Shown here in pieces: positions 26,056 through 40,500 of a stretch of DNA of 64,000 bases (the first letter of the stretch is position 1; each line of letters starts with the position of its first letter). Made by a program: the position numbers and the translations under genes. The DNA lies in NCBI RefSeq assembly GCF_000686125.1, contig NZ_JMMA01000002.1, positions 682,001-746,000 of the forward strand. The letters are read 5' to 3'. The notes under the pieces were generated by a model. The model did not search any database. It saw only the letters and a program-made list of their open reading frames with translations, and had not been told where the DNA came from. This DNA is from Ruminococcus sp. NK3A76. Its GTDB lineage: Bacteria > Bacillota > Clostridia > Oscillospirales > Ruminococcaceae.

Positions 26056-28524
26056 ATGAAAAAACTTAGCAAGAAACAAATTACAATAGGTGTGGGTTCA
26101 ATTGCAGCAGTTCTTGCCGGTGCAATTGTTGTATTTGCAAATATTTCAGCATCTGTTGACGACAATCCCTGGGCTCACGCGCTCCTTGCCGGAAAAACAG
26201 GCGGAAGTATAGCTGCTGAAAGTAATAAAATAACCGTGAATGGAGATCTCCGTTCAAACGGAAAAATAAGTATAGAATCTGATACGGTTGCAGTAAATGG
26301 ATATGCTGCTGCCGTTTCTTCTGTTAATGCAGATATTTCAGAAGATAATATATATGATAATATTGATAGTGTTGCTTTTCCGAATGTATATGACAATGTC
26401 TATGAGATTGCCGGTGAGTATTCCGTATCCGAAAATGATGCAGTATCATATTCCTCGGATAATCTGATATTGCCGGATATGGCAAATTCCTCGGAACAAC
26501 TGAACATAAATGTCAGTGCCGAAACTGCTCCATCAGCTGATGCAGGATTAAGTATTGGCGGCAAGATAGGTGCCTTTGGTGCAGGATTTTTTGCCAAAAC
26601 ATATTCTAATCATGAAAAATGGAATAAAATATTCCCGGTGTTATATAAAACAGAAAATGGAGAAACCAATTCTCTTGTGGAACTTGGACGGAACAGTAAT
26701 TTTATACCTCTTAAGGAACAAGGTGTTGGCGATTCTTGGAGTGACTGTGATGAACTCCCCAATGATGCAATATCCAACAATTTTACAGAGACACAGCTAA
26801 CTGAATATATATCGTCTCTAAAAACGGATAATCCTGTGACCTCTATATGTTCAGAGGGCAGCGTAATTATACAAGCAAATAACACAGTTAATCCTGAAAG
26901 TGCAGAAGATGCCAAAAAAATCGTTGTTGAAGGCGGACATTTTTCACTCGATGGCGATTATAGTTCTCTTGAAGAGATAAGATTTGATTCTTGGGGTGGA
27001 TCTCAGCTTATCGGCAGCTATCCAAATTTAAAATACATATATAAATCATCATGGTCTGATCTGAATCTTGTTGGTGATTTTCCTTCTCTTGAATGTATAT
27101 ACATGGTAGGTGGACAGCTTTTGCTCGGCTCGGGAGACCAAGGTTTTAGTGCAGACGGGGTAAGAATAATAAACGATTATGGCCCTATTGCTATATATAC
27201 AGCAAAAGATGTAAACATTACTAATAGCGAGATCGTTACCTCTCAGATGATACTTATGAGAGGGGCAGGTGCAGATAAGCCGGGATCGGTTTTTAACTCA
27301 GAAAACACGATAATGGCAGCAAAATACGGGATTATGTTTGAGGATATGAATGATTTAAATGTTAGACGCTACAGCAAGTTGCCTGTGTATTATTCGGTAT
27401 ATCCTATGTCAGTTATAAATTGTAATTTCAGACTTCTGCAAGGCACATTTGTCATTAATAATAATGCAATTATAATGACAAATGCCAATATAGACAAATT
27501 TAGAGGATTTATGTTTTCTCCCGAAGGTATAGATGAATACAGAAATTCTTCTGCTGTTGGATTCTATCTGAATACTTATGCATATAACATATCTCCAAAT
27601 ATCAATAATCTAAATAAGCAGCCGAATGGAAGTGAGGAGATTGGTAGGATAAGCAGCTTTGAATATGCCGAATTTCCTCGTGAGCTGATAGATAAGATCT
27701 CAGATTCTACGGTATTTCTCGCAGATCTTAGTGATCCAGATAATGAATTTGAGATCGGCGAATCCAATAAAAAGCCGGGAGAGCTTTCTATCGGTAAATT
27801 CATTTTTGCTGATGGTAATATAAGCATATCAGCAGATACGCTTGTTGATCAGGACAACAGCTTTACTGTTATTGCTTCAAAACATGGAAATATAACTATC
27901 AATGTGACTGACAGTGCGGATATAACTGCTATAATATATGCGCCGAATGGAAAAGTTACAATAACAGGCGGAGCATATAATATCAAAGGAAGAATATTTG
28001 CATGTGACATTGAGATAAATACAGATACTTTTGAAATAACCTCAGGTGACGAGGATATTTCAAATCTTGGATTCACTTACGATAATAATAATATCAACAA
28101 CTCATCTGATAATGAAAGCTCTAATAATAGTGACAGTGGTGAGGATGACAATATCGAAGATTCATCCAAGACTGATTCGGGAGACGATCACAATTATGAC
28201 GATTCTAGTGACGCCGATTCAAATAGTGATGTGAGTTCGGATGACAATTCGTCAACAGACGCAAATGACGATAGCTCAAATTCATCCCCCGATGATAGCA
28301 TAGATGATTCAAGTTCTGATACAGATGACAGTTCAAGTGTGGATCATAATCACAGAGAAGGCTTTACAGAACCCGAATATGAATACGATCTGCTCAACAG
28401 ACTCATTAAGGTTACTTATGATGAAAATAATTATATTGAATACGAATACGATGCTAATGGAAATATAACTGAAATAGTTACCGTAAAGGATGGAGAAATT
28501 CAACATTTGGAGGATGAGGAATGA
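26056..28524 (+). CDS. Membrane-anchored beta-rich surface protein with C-terminal YD repeat
   Basis: An 822-residue protein. Residues about 8-32 are a hydrophobic anchor or signal (ITIGVGSIAAVLAGAIVVFA). Most of the body is short repeated beta-strands rich in Val/Ile/Gly/Asn (GSVIIQANNT, KIVVEGGHFSLDGDYSSL, GKVTITGGAYNIKGRIFAC), suggesting a beta-helix or bactofilin-like stack. A Ser/Asp/Asn low-complexity linker (about 678-775) leads to two Rhs-type YD units (YEYDLLNRLIKVTYDENNYI, YEYDANGNITEI). The stop overlaps the ATG of the giant Rhs gene, so the two are translationally coupled. It may serve as a surface partner or carrier for the Rhs protein. No family name can be given. Confidence 0.75.
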   Translation: MKKLSKKQITIGVGSIAAVLAGAIVVFANISASVDDNPWAHALLAGKTGGSIAAESNKITVNGDLRSNGKISIESDTVAVNGYAAAVSSVNADISEDNIYDNIDSVAFPNVYDNVYEIAGEYSVSENDAVSYSSDNLILPDMANSSEQLNINVSAETAPSADAGLSIGGKIGAFGAGFFAKTYSNHEKWNKIFPVLYKTENGETNSLVELGRNSNFIPLKEQGVGDSWSDCDELPNDAISNNFTETQLTEYISSLKTDNPVTSICSEGSVIIQANNTVNPESAEDAKKIVVEGGHFSLDGDYSSLEEIRFDSWGGSQLIGSYPNLKYIYKSSWSDLNLVGDFPSLECIYMVGGQLLLGSGDQGFSADGVRIINDYGPIAIYTAKDVNITNSEIVTSQMILMRGAGADKPGSVFNSENTIMAAKYGIMFEDMNDLNVRRYSKLPVYYSVYPMSVINCNFRLLQGTFVINNNAIIMTNANIDKFRGFMFSPEGIDEYRNSSAVGFYLNTYAYNISPNINNLNKQPNGSEEIGRISSFEYAEFPRELIDKISDSTVFLADLSDPDNEFEIGESNKKPGELSIGKFIFADGNISISADTLVDQDNSFTVIASKHGNITINVTDSADITAIIYAPNGKVTITGGAYNIKGRIFACDIEINTDTFEITSGDEDISNLGFTYDNNNINNSSDNESSNNSDSGEDDNIEDSSKTDSGDDHNYDDSSDADSNSDVSSDDNSSTDANDDSSNSSPDDSIDDSSSDTDDSSSVDHNHREGFTEPEYEYDLLNRLIKVTYDENNYIEYEYDANGNITEIVTVKDGEIQHLEDEE

Positions 28525-31500
28525 AAGGATTATCAAAGAGGATAGCTGCACAGGCTGTTGCATTTGCTATGACTTTTCAAATGGTAGGACAGATAAGTTT
28601 GCCGTTCAAGACCACAAAAGCATATGCAGATGATGATTTGCAGCAAGACAATAAGTCCGAAGAGTCGGGATCGACGGAGCTGGAAAACGACGAGACAATC
28701 GACGAGGACGAAGATATTGATGAAGAACCTCAATATGAGGACATGACTATTTCAAGCGGTACCACATTAAGCACATTGACAGAGGTGCAGAATCTCTACA
28801 TAAATTACGGTACGCTTGATCTCAACGGAAACACCCTTATAGTTCATGGTGACGTAGTCATTACAAATCGAGGTGAGCTTAACTTTAATAGAGGCGAGTT
28901 GATTTGTGATAATTTTTCAATAAGCGGAACATATTATACCCATTATATGTATATGCAAAATCCTAATGACAAGCTCACCGTAAACGGCAATTTTGATTTT
29001 ACAGGCGGTAATTTTTCGGGAAGTAATGCAAGTGCGGGAACTATTGATGTAAGGGGCAATGTGAATATCAAAAGCGGATTCAATCCGACAAATAACAACA
29101 AGTTTATTCTCAGCGGATTGGAGCAGCAGACTCTTTACATCAATGGACAGAACTGCAGCTTTAATATTCTTGATGTAGCAAACACCGGAGAGGGCGGCGT
29201 CGTCTGCACCTCTCCCATAAGTGCAGACAGAACCACGGGTTCGCTTGGGCAGCTGCATTTTACGACCGGCGGTGTTGAAGGCACTAAGCTGATCAGTGAT
29301 TCCGATACTGTAGAAATAGACGAAAGCTATTATCTTGCAGCAGGTGACCTCGACCTCAATGGCAAAACTTTGATCATCAATGGTGACTTCATACAGTCAG
29401 GCGGTAATGTTCTTCTCAACGGAGGACATCTTATCGTTAAAGGAGACTATAGGATTCAGACGAAGAACGGTGATGATAAATACACCTACAGCACCGGAAC
29501 TCTGAGTATGACAAACGAATCTGATATCGTAGAGGTATCGGGTGACTTTGTCATGGGCTCGACTAAGAGCCATGAAGGCAAGCTTACCAACGGTACGCTG
29601 ATTGTTGGCGGGAACTTTTCGCAGGTAAATGTAGGTTCAGACTCTGTGTATAATTTTAAAACAAGCGGCAATCATACAACGGTATTTAACGCTAATGAGA
29701 ACGGACACACCATTATCTTTGCAAATGCTTCATATGGAAACTCGCATTTTACAAATCTTACATTCGGCAAAGACAGTGAGATCACAATTTCCAACACAGC
29801 TGTTGTGACCGGAGTCCTTGACGGAACAGATTGTACAGTAAGTGGATATATTAACATTGTTGGAGCTGCAAGTACCAATGGTAAGTATTGTGGAGATCTC
29901 AGGATCGGTGAATATTGTACTCTGCAAAACGATATTAAGAGTGCAGGCAATTTGTACATAAGCTCAACCCTGAATCTCGACTCACACGAAATTGAAGTTG
30001 ATGGAAATATAACAAATGACAGTTATCTGTATCTAGGCAGCGGAAAACTGAACTGTGGTGGAAACTTCAGCTCTTTATATTACGGACGTTTGTTTATGCA
30101 GGATTCAAACTGTGAGCTTCATGTAGGTGGAAGCTTTACATTTGACAGCGGATACAGAAATTGTGAATTCACTGCTGGGAAAATATATATTTTCGGAGAT
30201 CTGAATGCGTCTACAGGCTATCTTAGCTGTGGTTCAAACTGTGAAGTGATATTTGACGGTGATAAAAAACAGATCATCAATATTACTGATTCTAATGCGA
30301 AGCTTTCAAAGATAATAATAAGGAACACCAGTGAAGATGGTATAGAAATTTCACAGATGTTTAATTATGATACTATTACTAACGAGAGCAATGCTAAGAT
30401 CTCTTTTGCGAATGGAGGAATTGTTGCAACAGGAGAACCTCAGACTGAGGACACCAAGACCATAGAGGGAGACTACAATCTCGCAATGGGCGACCTCGAC
30501 CTTAACGGCAAGACCCTTATCATCAACGGTGACTTCATACAATCAGGCGGTAACGTTCTTCTCAACGGAGGACACCTTATCGTTAAAGGAGACTATAGGA
30601 TTCAGACGAAGAACGGTGATGATAATTACACCTACAGCACCGGAACTCTGAATATGACAAACGAATCTGATATCGTAGAGGTATCGGGTGACTTTGTCAT
30701 GGGTTCGACCAAGAGCCATGAAGGCAAGCTTACCAACGGTACGCTGATTGTTGGCGGGAACTTTTCGCAGGTAAATGTAGGTTCAGACTCTGTGTATAAT
30801 TTTAAAACAAGCGGCAATCATACAACGGTATTTAACGCTAATGAGAACGGACACACCATTATCTTTGCAAATGCTTCATATGGAAACTCGCATTTTACAA
30901 ATCTTACATTCGGCAAAGACAGTGAGATCACAATTTCCAACACAGCTGTTGTGACCGGAGTCCTTGACGGAACAGATTGTACAGTAAGTGGATATATTAA
31001 CATTGTTGGAGCTGCAAGTACCAATGGTAAGTATTGTGGAGATCTCAGGATCGGTGAATATTGTACTCTGCAAAACGATATTAAGAGTGCAGGCAATTTG
31101 TACATAAGCTCAACCCTGAATCTCGACTCACACGAAATTGAAGTTGATGGAAATATAACAAATGACAGTTATCTGTATCTAGGCAGCGGAAAACTGAACT
31201 GTGGTGGAAACTTCAGCTCTTTATATTACGGACGTTTGTTTATGCAGGATTCAAACTGTGAGCTTCATGTAGGTGGAAGCTTTACATTTGACAGCGGATA
31301 CAGAAATTGTGAATTCACTGCTGGGAAAATATATATTTTCGGAGATCTGAATGCGTCTACAGGCTATCTTAGCTGTGGTTCAAACTGTGAAGTGATATTT
31401 GACGGTGATAAAAAACAGATCATCAATATTACTGATTCTAATGCGAAGCTTTCAAAGATAATAATAAGGAACACCAGTGAAGATGGTATAGAAATTTCAC

Positions 31501-34500
31501 AGATGTTCAATTATGATACTATTACTAACGAGAGCAATGCTAAGATCTCTTTTGCGAATGGAGGAATTGTTGCAACAGGAGAACCTCAGACTGAGGACAC
31601 CAAGACCATAGAGGGAGACTACAATCTCGCAATGGGCGACCTCGACCTTAACGGCAAGACCCTTATCATCAACGGTGACTTCATACAATCAGGCGGTAAC
31701 GTTCTTCTCAACGGAGGACACCTTATCGTTAAAGGAGACTATAGGATTCAGACGAAGAACGGTGATGATAATTACACCTACAGCACCGGAACTCTGAATA
31801 TGACAAACGAATCTGATATCGTAGAGGTATCGGGTGACTTTGTCATGGGTTCGACCAAGAGCCATGAAGGCAAGCTTACCAACGGTACGCTGATTGTTGG
31901 CGGGGATTTTTCGCAGGTAAATGTAGGTTCTAATTCTGCGTACAACTTCAAGACGAGTGGGAATCATACAACGGTATTTAATGCTAATGATGACGGTCAT
32001 AGGATTAGTTTTGATTATGCTGCAAGTTCATATTCGCATTTTACAAATCTTACATTTGGCAAGGACAGCGAGATCAAAACTTCCAACACCGCTGTTGTGA
32101 CCGGAGTTCTTGATGGGACAGACTGTACTGTAACAGGCTATGTGAATCTTGCCGGAGCTGCAAGTACTAACGGTAAGTACTGTGGAGATCTTAGAATCGG
32201 AGAATATTGTACTCTGCAAAACGATATTAAAGCTACAGGCAATTTGTACATAGGCTCGACGCTGAATCTCAAATCACATGAAATAGAAGTTGACGGAAAT
32301 ATAAATAATGACAGCTATTTGTATCTCGGCAGCGGAAAACTGAACTGTGGTGGAAACTTCACTTCTTCATACTATAGCCGAATGTATATGCAGGATTCAA
32401 ACTGTGCGCTCCATGTCGGTGGAAACTTTACATTTGACAGTGGATATAATTATTCGTTCTTTGATTCCGGTAAGATTTATATCTCTGGTAATCTAAACGC
32501 AACTACAAGTTATCTCAACTGTAGTTCGGATTGCGAAGTAATATTTGATGGTGATGAAAAACAAATTATCAATATTACGAATTCAAGTGCAAAGCTTTCA
32601 AAGATAATAATAAGGAACACCAGTGAAGATGGTATAGAAGTTTCACAGATGTTCAATTATGATACTATTACAAATGAGACCGATGCCAAGGTTTCATTTG
32701 CAAACGGCGGAGTTGTTGCGACCGGAGAACCTCAGACCGAGGAAACCAAGACCATAGAGGGAGACTACAATCTCGCAATGGGCGACCTCGACCTTAACGG
32801 CAAGACTCTAATCATCAACGGCGATTTCATACAATCAGGCGGTAACGTTCTTCTCAACGGAGGACACCTTATCGTCAAAGGAGACTATAGGATTCAGACG
32901 AAGAACGATGATGATAATTACACCTACAGCACCGGAACTCTGAATATGACAAACGAATCTGATATCGTAGAGGTATCGGGTGACTTTGTCATGGGCTCGA
33001 CCAAGAGCCATGACGGTAAGCTTACTAACGGTACGCTGATTGTTGGCGGGGATTTTTCGCAGGTAAATGTAGGTTCTAATTCTGCGTACAACTTCAAGAC
33101 GAGTGGGAATCATACAACGGTATTTAAAGGAAAGAACAAACAAACGATATTCTTTTCATATCCAAACTACTCATATTTTACCAATATATCATTTGAAAAC
33201 ACAACTGCTATTTCGCTTATTTCAAATGTATATGCGTATGGTCAAATTACTGATACTTACGGGACATTGAGCGGTGGAAGTTTATGTATATCAAAGCTTT
33301 CACAAATTAACGGAAACAGTCTCAGCGGCAATATCAATCTTACTTCCAAAGCTGATAATTCGCATCTTCCAAGAGATCTTTCTCTCGGGAATCTAACCTG
33401 CAACTATATCTATCTTGACGATTACAGATTGAATGCTAATTCCATTTCTGTAAACAATCGCCTTGATATTGGCAAGGGTTACCTTGAAGTAAAGAACAAC
33501 TGCTATCTTGCCGATAACGCATATTTCTATATGACCGAATCCGAGGCATGTGTTATTATTGGTGGTAATTTTACAACAGATTCGAGTTATACGTACAACA
33601 CCCTTACAGACGGCACGTTAGAGATAAAGGGCGACTTTATTCATCGTAATAGTACTGGATTTATATGCTCGGGTAAACATACTACTATACTTAGCGGAAA
33701 GAGTGCGTCAAACGGAAGAGCGTATGTTCAAACTATTTCAATGTACAAATCTGGTTCTAAATTCAATAAGCTTATCATTACAAGACCTCAGACTCTTTTT
33801 GATGTAAAGTATTACGGCACGGGTGCAAAAACGGAATTTACTGATATTTGTAATGAGTTTATAGAGGATTTTGACGATCTGGAGCCTCCGACAAAGGTAA
33901 CAGGCGTATCCGCTTCCGAAAGGACCGCCACCTCGATACATCTTGTATGGAACGCTTCCGAGGACAATGTCAGAGTTACAGGCTATGAGGTGTACCGTAA
34001 CGGCGAAAAGCTTGTAACAACAGGTAGAACTGAATTCATAGATCAGTCCCTTGATCCAGATACTGCGTATACTTATCAGATATACGCTTTTGACGAGGAA
34101 AGAAACTATTCCGAGGGCTCTGCTGCGTTAAACACTCGCACTCTTGAAGATACTGATGCGCCCGATACGCCGCAAAATCTTAAATTCAGCGCCATTACAG
34201 GCTCTGCGCTCACGCTGTCATGGAATTCTTCTAAGGATAATGTTGGAACAGTGGGATATATAATCTACCGTGATAATGAGGAGATCGCACGTATCGAAAG
34301 TTGTGAGTATAAGGACAGCGATATATCAAAGGATAATGAGTATTCATATATGATAAAAGCCTATGATGAAGCCGGAAATCTATCGGATTTCAGCGAAAAC
34401 ATCACAGGCTCTGAAGTCATGCCCAATATTTCTTTTGTTACACCTGCCGATAATTCAGCTCTTGGAGGAAACTCTCAAGATATCACCGTTGTTTTTGATA

Positions 34501-37500
34501 AGATTGGTGACGGCAGTGGAAACAGAGTCCTTCTGAACTGGAAAAAAGCAGGAGAAGACGAATATGAAGTGCTTACATCAGAACCGTTATATGCTGTGCC
34601 TTATTCCGCAAATAAGCTTTGTGCAAAGTATACATGGAATACTGTCGGCCTTGAAGGAAGCTATGATATACAAGCTGTGCTATATGATGCAGATGATAAT
34701 ATAGATACTTATGAACTTTCCTACAGTGTTACTTCGTCAGGTCCAAAGGCTCCTCAGGATCTTCAGGCAGTTTCCAAAAACGGAACTGTTGAGCTTACAT
34801 GGAAAAGAACGTCAAGTGCAGACTGTAAAGAATATATAATATATCGCCTTGATCCCGACTGTGAGGAATATAAGGCGATAGCATCTATCGGTGACAGGTT
34901 GACTGTAAGATATGTTGATAAGACTGCCGAGGCTGGAAAAAATTATTCATACAAAATATCAGGCGTAAACAACTTTGACATTGAGGGCGAAAAAAGCAAT
35001 GCCGCTACGGTCACTGTGAGCAAGGATAAGTCCGTCCCCGTAATAACAAAGATATCTGCCGATAAATCAAGGCTCAACAAAACCGCTAAGATAACTGTTA
35101 CTGCCGAGGATAATATTGATGTAAAGAGCATAACTATTGCATATAAAACAGTATTCGATGATGAATATACTGTTATTGACACCGTAGACTGTGAATCCGG
35201 AACAGCAGTATTCAATTGGAATACCACAGACCTTATAGACGGATCGTATTCAATAAAAGCTACGGCGATTGACGTAAACGGCAATATTTCCGTAGATACG
35301 GATAATTCCGAGAAGAAATTCACGATTGATAATACTGGTATTGCAAAAATTACTTTTGATGAGAATAACTGTACTTCCGCATCTTCCTATGTAAGTCTGC
35401 GATGGAATGATGTTACTGAAACGGATTTCGGATATTTTTCTGTAGAGAAGAAGCTGCCTGACGGAACATTTGTGGAGGTGGGAATCTCCGAAAATGTTAC
35501 CGGACTTCACGTTCTTGATCTTTCGCCCGATACCGAATATACATTTAGAGTTATAGGATATGATGATATAGGAAACGGCGGAATACCATCCGATGAGATC
35601 ACTCTAAAAACAGCTTCTGATACGACTGCTCCTGTAATCACAGCATTTTATCCCGAATCAAAGGCGTATAATTCTTCAATAGATATAAGTATAACTGCAA
35701 CTGATAATGACGCAGTAGGCTTGGTAAAGCTTGCATATTCATATGATAGCGAAGAAGATAAAACATGGTATCCTCTCACTGAAATAAATGAAAATACAAA
35801 CAATGATTTCGGATATACATTAGATATATCTGAAATGAATGAGGGAAGTGTATACGTTAAAGCGGTTGCGGTCGATGCTTCGGGAAATGAAAGCAGCCCC
35901 GTTGTCAGTGAGTTTATAGTTGACCGAACTGCACCCGATGAGATATCAGATCTTACGGCACAGACCGGAGAAGGCAATATTCATCTGGTATGGACCGTTA
36001 CAAGCGATGACAGCGAAAAGTTTCTTGTATACAGAAGCGAGGGCGAACTTGGCTCCTACTCGCTTATTGCAGAGTGCTCAACTAAGGATTATTATGATAC
36101 AACGGCAAAGCTTGGCGTTCTTTATTCATATAAGGTAATTGCTGTTGATACAGCAGGCAATAAAAGCAAGTATTCAAATGAGGCTATTGCACAGATAACC
36201 GAGGACAATACAAAGCCAAAGCTTCTCGGGTTTAACTATAAGAGCGGTGCTTCGGTTTCTGCAAATCCGAAGATGAGTGTTGTTTCATGGGATAACTATA
36301 CGCTCTCGAGCGTAACGGTCGAGTATAAGCCAAAAGACGGTGCAAGCGGGATATGGTATGAGATTGGCACGTTTAATCTCAGTACAAACTATGACGCAGC
36401 CGAATTTACATGGGATACTGACGGACTTGATGACGGCAAATACGAATTCAGAGCATACTGTGAAGATCTTATGGGTAATATAAGTGATACGTTTACTGCC
36501 GATTTCACTCTTGACACCACCGCACCTGATGCGCCCGTTCTTATGCTGCATCAGCAGGATTTTAGGATTGAGCTTGAATGGAGCGAGCCGGAATCTGAGG
36601 ATGTAGATCACTATAGGGTGTACAGAAAGAATTCTGAAAACGCAGATTATTCTTTGCTTACTAAAACTGCGGATCTTGAATTTGTCGATTATGGTGTTGT
36701 ACCCTATGAAAACTATACTTATAAGATTGAGGCGTATGATAGGACTGGCAATTATTCCACAAGCAATGAACTGAGCGGTTTTGCCTATGATAACGACAGC
36801 GTTGACCCTGTTATTGACATACCCGACGAACTGTACGGTATAGCAGGTGAAGAGCTTATCCTTGACGGAAGTGCCTGCACCGATAATATCAAGATCAAGA
36901 AGTACATATGGACAGTTGATAACGGTGAAGCTGTTTTCGGCAAGAATACTGTTTATACTTTTGATGAAGCCGGAAACTATACTATTACTCTTACAGTTGA
37001 GGACACATCGGGCAATAAAGCTGAAAAGGAGATTGCAGTAACTATATACGAGCCGTCAGAGTACGGCTATATAAACGTAGAGGTCACCGATGCGCAGAAT
37101 ACCCCTCTCAGTTATGCTTATATTTATGTTAGTTCAGGCGACAGCGAGGGCGTTCATACTTTGCGTACCGGATATGACGGTTCTCTCAGGCTTTGTGCCA
37201 AGATCGGTGACAACAAAATAGCCGCATATAAGGATGGATATCTGCCCGAAGAAAAGAATATTGCTATAAACAGCGAGGGAGACAACGGCAATGTGAAGCT
37301 AACTCTCCAAAGCGGTGAGCTTGTGACCGGAGCGCTTGAGGTTCACAGAATGTCTCTTGAAGAAATGGCAGAGGCAGGTATTGATTTTAGTGATCCTCAG
37401 AATTATCACAATGTCAGATTTACCGTAAAACTAACATTTGCACAGGAGCCCATTCCAACAGTCTATGAATACATTTATACCGGCGGAGGCGGTTCAGGTA

Positions 37501-40500
37501 GTGGTTTCGGCGGAAGTTGGCTGGGCGGAGGCGGAACACATTCGACTGGTTCAGGAGGTAAGGTATCTTTTACTCCCGTAGTTCGCTTAGATAACAATTC
37601 GGTACCAGATGAAACTCAGCCTATACTTGCTTATGTTTATGTAAGTCAGGGTATTTCCTTTATGAAGGATATGTTCTCTGTTAACCTTGGTGTTCTAAAT
37701 AACGCTCAAGAACAGTTTGTTATCGAGGATTCAAGTGCAACACTCGAAATACCCTATGGTCTGTCGCTTGTTGGCAGCGATATGTCGCTTACAAGAGACA
37801 TGGGTTCTATCTACGGTCAGGAACACAAAACTGCAAGCTGGGCAGTAAGAGGCGACAGAAAGGGAGAATATGACCTGGCTGCCGATTTCAAGGGAACTCT
37901 AATGCCTTTTGAAGCTCCAGTTTATGCAACGTTCAAGACCTCTACCCCATTTACCGTAGGAGCGGGCGATGGTATCGTTATACACGTTATGCCTGAATCA
38001 TTCGCATATATAGGAGAGACCTATTATGTTCAGCTTGCAGTAGCAAATGAAGGTTCAGATACATTCTATAATCTGACAACAGATTTTGGCCCATATATTA
38101 ACCCGGGTTATAAAGAAGAAATCACTGTAACTTATCCAGATGGAACAGTCAAGCCTTATAAAAATGAATCTGCATGTTATGAGATACAGAGCGCTGATGA
38201 ATGCGAGTATCTTCCGGTAATAGTTGGGGGTCAAGAGGTAAGAGTAAAGATTTTTAAACCCGGTGATGTTATTTACGGAACATACCGTCAAACCTTCACG
38301 GGAAATACAGGCGATGATCCTGAAAAAGTGTATTATAAACTTATAGACTCGGTAGTCGAACATCTTACCGGCGATACTAATGTCAAGGTCGTAGTTGAAC
38401 CTATCCCAAGCCATATTTCTAAATCAAATGTTGTGCAAAAAATAATAGAAAACACTTGGGCTGACCCTGTTGATATGACAACAGGTGCATATACCGACCA
38501 GGTCACTGCTATGTCCGTAAGCGGAGAATCTCAGCTTAATTTGAACCTCAATTATAACTCACTCAATGTTCCTGAGAGCAGGGAGTGCGAGGATAATGAG
38601 CTGTTCTGGTATTCGCAGAAGGGGCAGCTGGGATATGGTTGGTCACATGATTTTGAAGCATATCTTGATGTGGAGGATACTGTTATCAATGTTCATTGGA
38701 ATCCCACATCATATTCAAGCTTTATTGATGAACAAAGCGCTTTGAGAAATGTAAACGGGGAAATCGATAATAACAGAATTGTCGTTCACAAGCCAAACGA
38801 TACCGGCGAGAAGAATTACGTTTGCATTAACAGCGGTATGTCCGATTATTATATGAGCAGAGATGAAAACAACATCTACACCCTTGAAATTCCCGGCGGT
38901 CAGCAGTATATGTTTGACAGCGAGGGTAAGCTAATAAAAATAATTCAGGCGAATGGCAAGTCCACCACCCTTACCCATGTAGGAAATACTACAACAATAA
39001 CCGAGGATAATTCCGGTGCGAAGCTGGTACTTAACTATAACAGCGGCGGTCTGCTTACCTCTATAGGCGATGGAAATGGCAGAATAACTACTCTTACCTA
39101 TGAAAACGATCTGCTGACCTCAGTTACCAATCCTCTTGGTGAAAAGGTTGTATATACCTATGATGAAAATGATAGGTTAATAACAGCTGCAATTGACGGA
39201 TCAGATCCATATGTAACAAATACTTATGATGATGAAGGTAGAGTAATTGCACAGGACGATGCCGATCCGAATACTCCTCTTTCATATTTCGGTTATTCCG
39301 AAAGCGAAAATAACGAGTTTATCGTTGACGGTACTGACAGGAACGGCAACACTGTAAAATACGTTTCTGATGGTATAGGACATCTTATAGCAGTAACAGA
39401 TCAGAACGGGAACACAGTCAAGTATTCTTATGATCTTAAGGGCAATTTGTTGGATGAGACAACTGCTGACGGTTATAGGACAGTTTATACCTATGACGAT
39501 AATAACAATCTTATAAAGACCAAGGATGCAAGCGGCAATGTAACCACTATGACCTATGATGACAGAGGAAACATTCTTACTGTTACTTCACCTACAGGTG
39601 ATGAAAATGTATTTACATACAACGTGAAAAATCTTCTGCTCACTCAGACGGAGTACACATCGGCTAAAAAGAGCTTTACCTACAATCAGAACGGACAGAT
39701 ACTGTCCGAGGCGATAGAGGGGCTTGGAGTTAGAACGTATGAGTATACCGACGGCAGGATAACTGCTGTCAATGATTATGAGAATAATACCTCATACAAT
39801 ACCTACGATGAGTACGGCAATTTGCGTTCGGTGACCGACAGAGAAGGGCATCAGACTGTATATAATTATGATCTGCTAAACAGACTTGTAAGTATTACTA
39901 ACGAGGACGGCACTGAAAGCTATACCTATGATGCAATGGGCAACAAAACTTCCGTTACCGACTCAAGAGGTAATACGACAACTTACGTCTACGATGCTAA
40001 TAATTGGCTTATAAGTGCAACTAACGCAAAGGGTACGATTTCCTATGCTTATGACAATGAGGGCAGGCTTGTACGTCAGACTAATACGGATGGAACTACT
40101 ATAGTAAATGAATATGACAAGGTTGGCAATGTTGTTTTAACTACAAATGAGAACGGAGAGGTGACGACTTACTCATATGACGCAGCAAACCATGTTGTAT
40201 CGAAAACAATAGTTGACGGAGATAGTAAATATACCGAAAGCTATTCTTATTATCCGAATGGAAAAACTAAAAAAGTAACATTTGCTGACGGAACAAGCGA
40301 GAGCTATACCTATGATAAACAGTGGCGGCTCATTAAGACTACAGACGCCAACGGCAATTCTGTTACCTGTGAGTACGATGCAAATAACAATCTACTCAAA
40401 ACAACAGATGCGGAGGGCAACAGCACTTCCTATACTTATGATAAGTATGGAAGAATGACAAGCTCGACCGATGCTAACGGTAATGTTACGACCTATGATG

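Noticed and set aside
29346-33127. Possible CRISPR-like or transposon repeat array
   Set aside because: Units are coding, 1146 bp long, in frame and contiguous, with no spacers or inverted ends. No CRISPR array is present in the window.
29486-33143. Series of reverse-strand ORFs of 60-110 codons repeated every 1146 bp
   Set aside because: They are antisense shadows of the Rhs repeat units; they have no ribosome sites and their period is that of the repeats.
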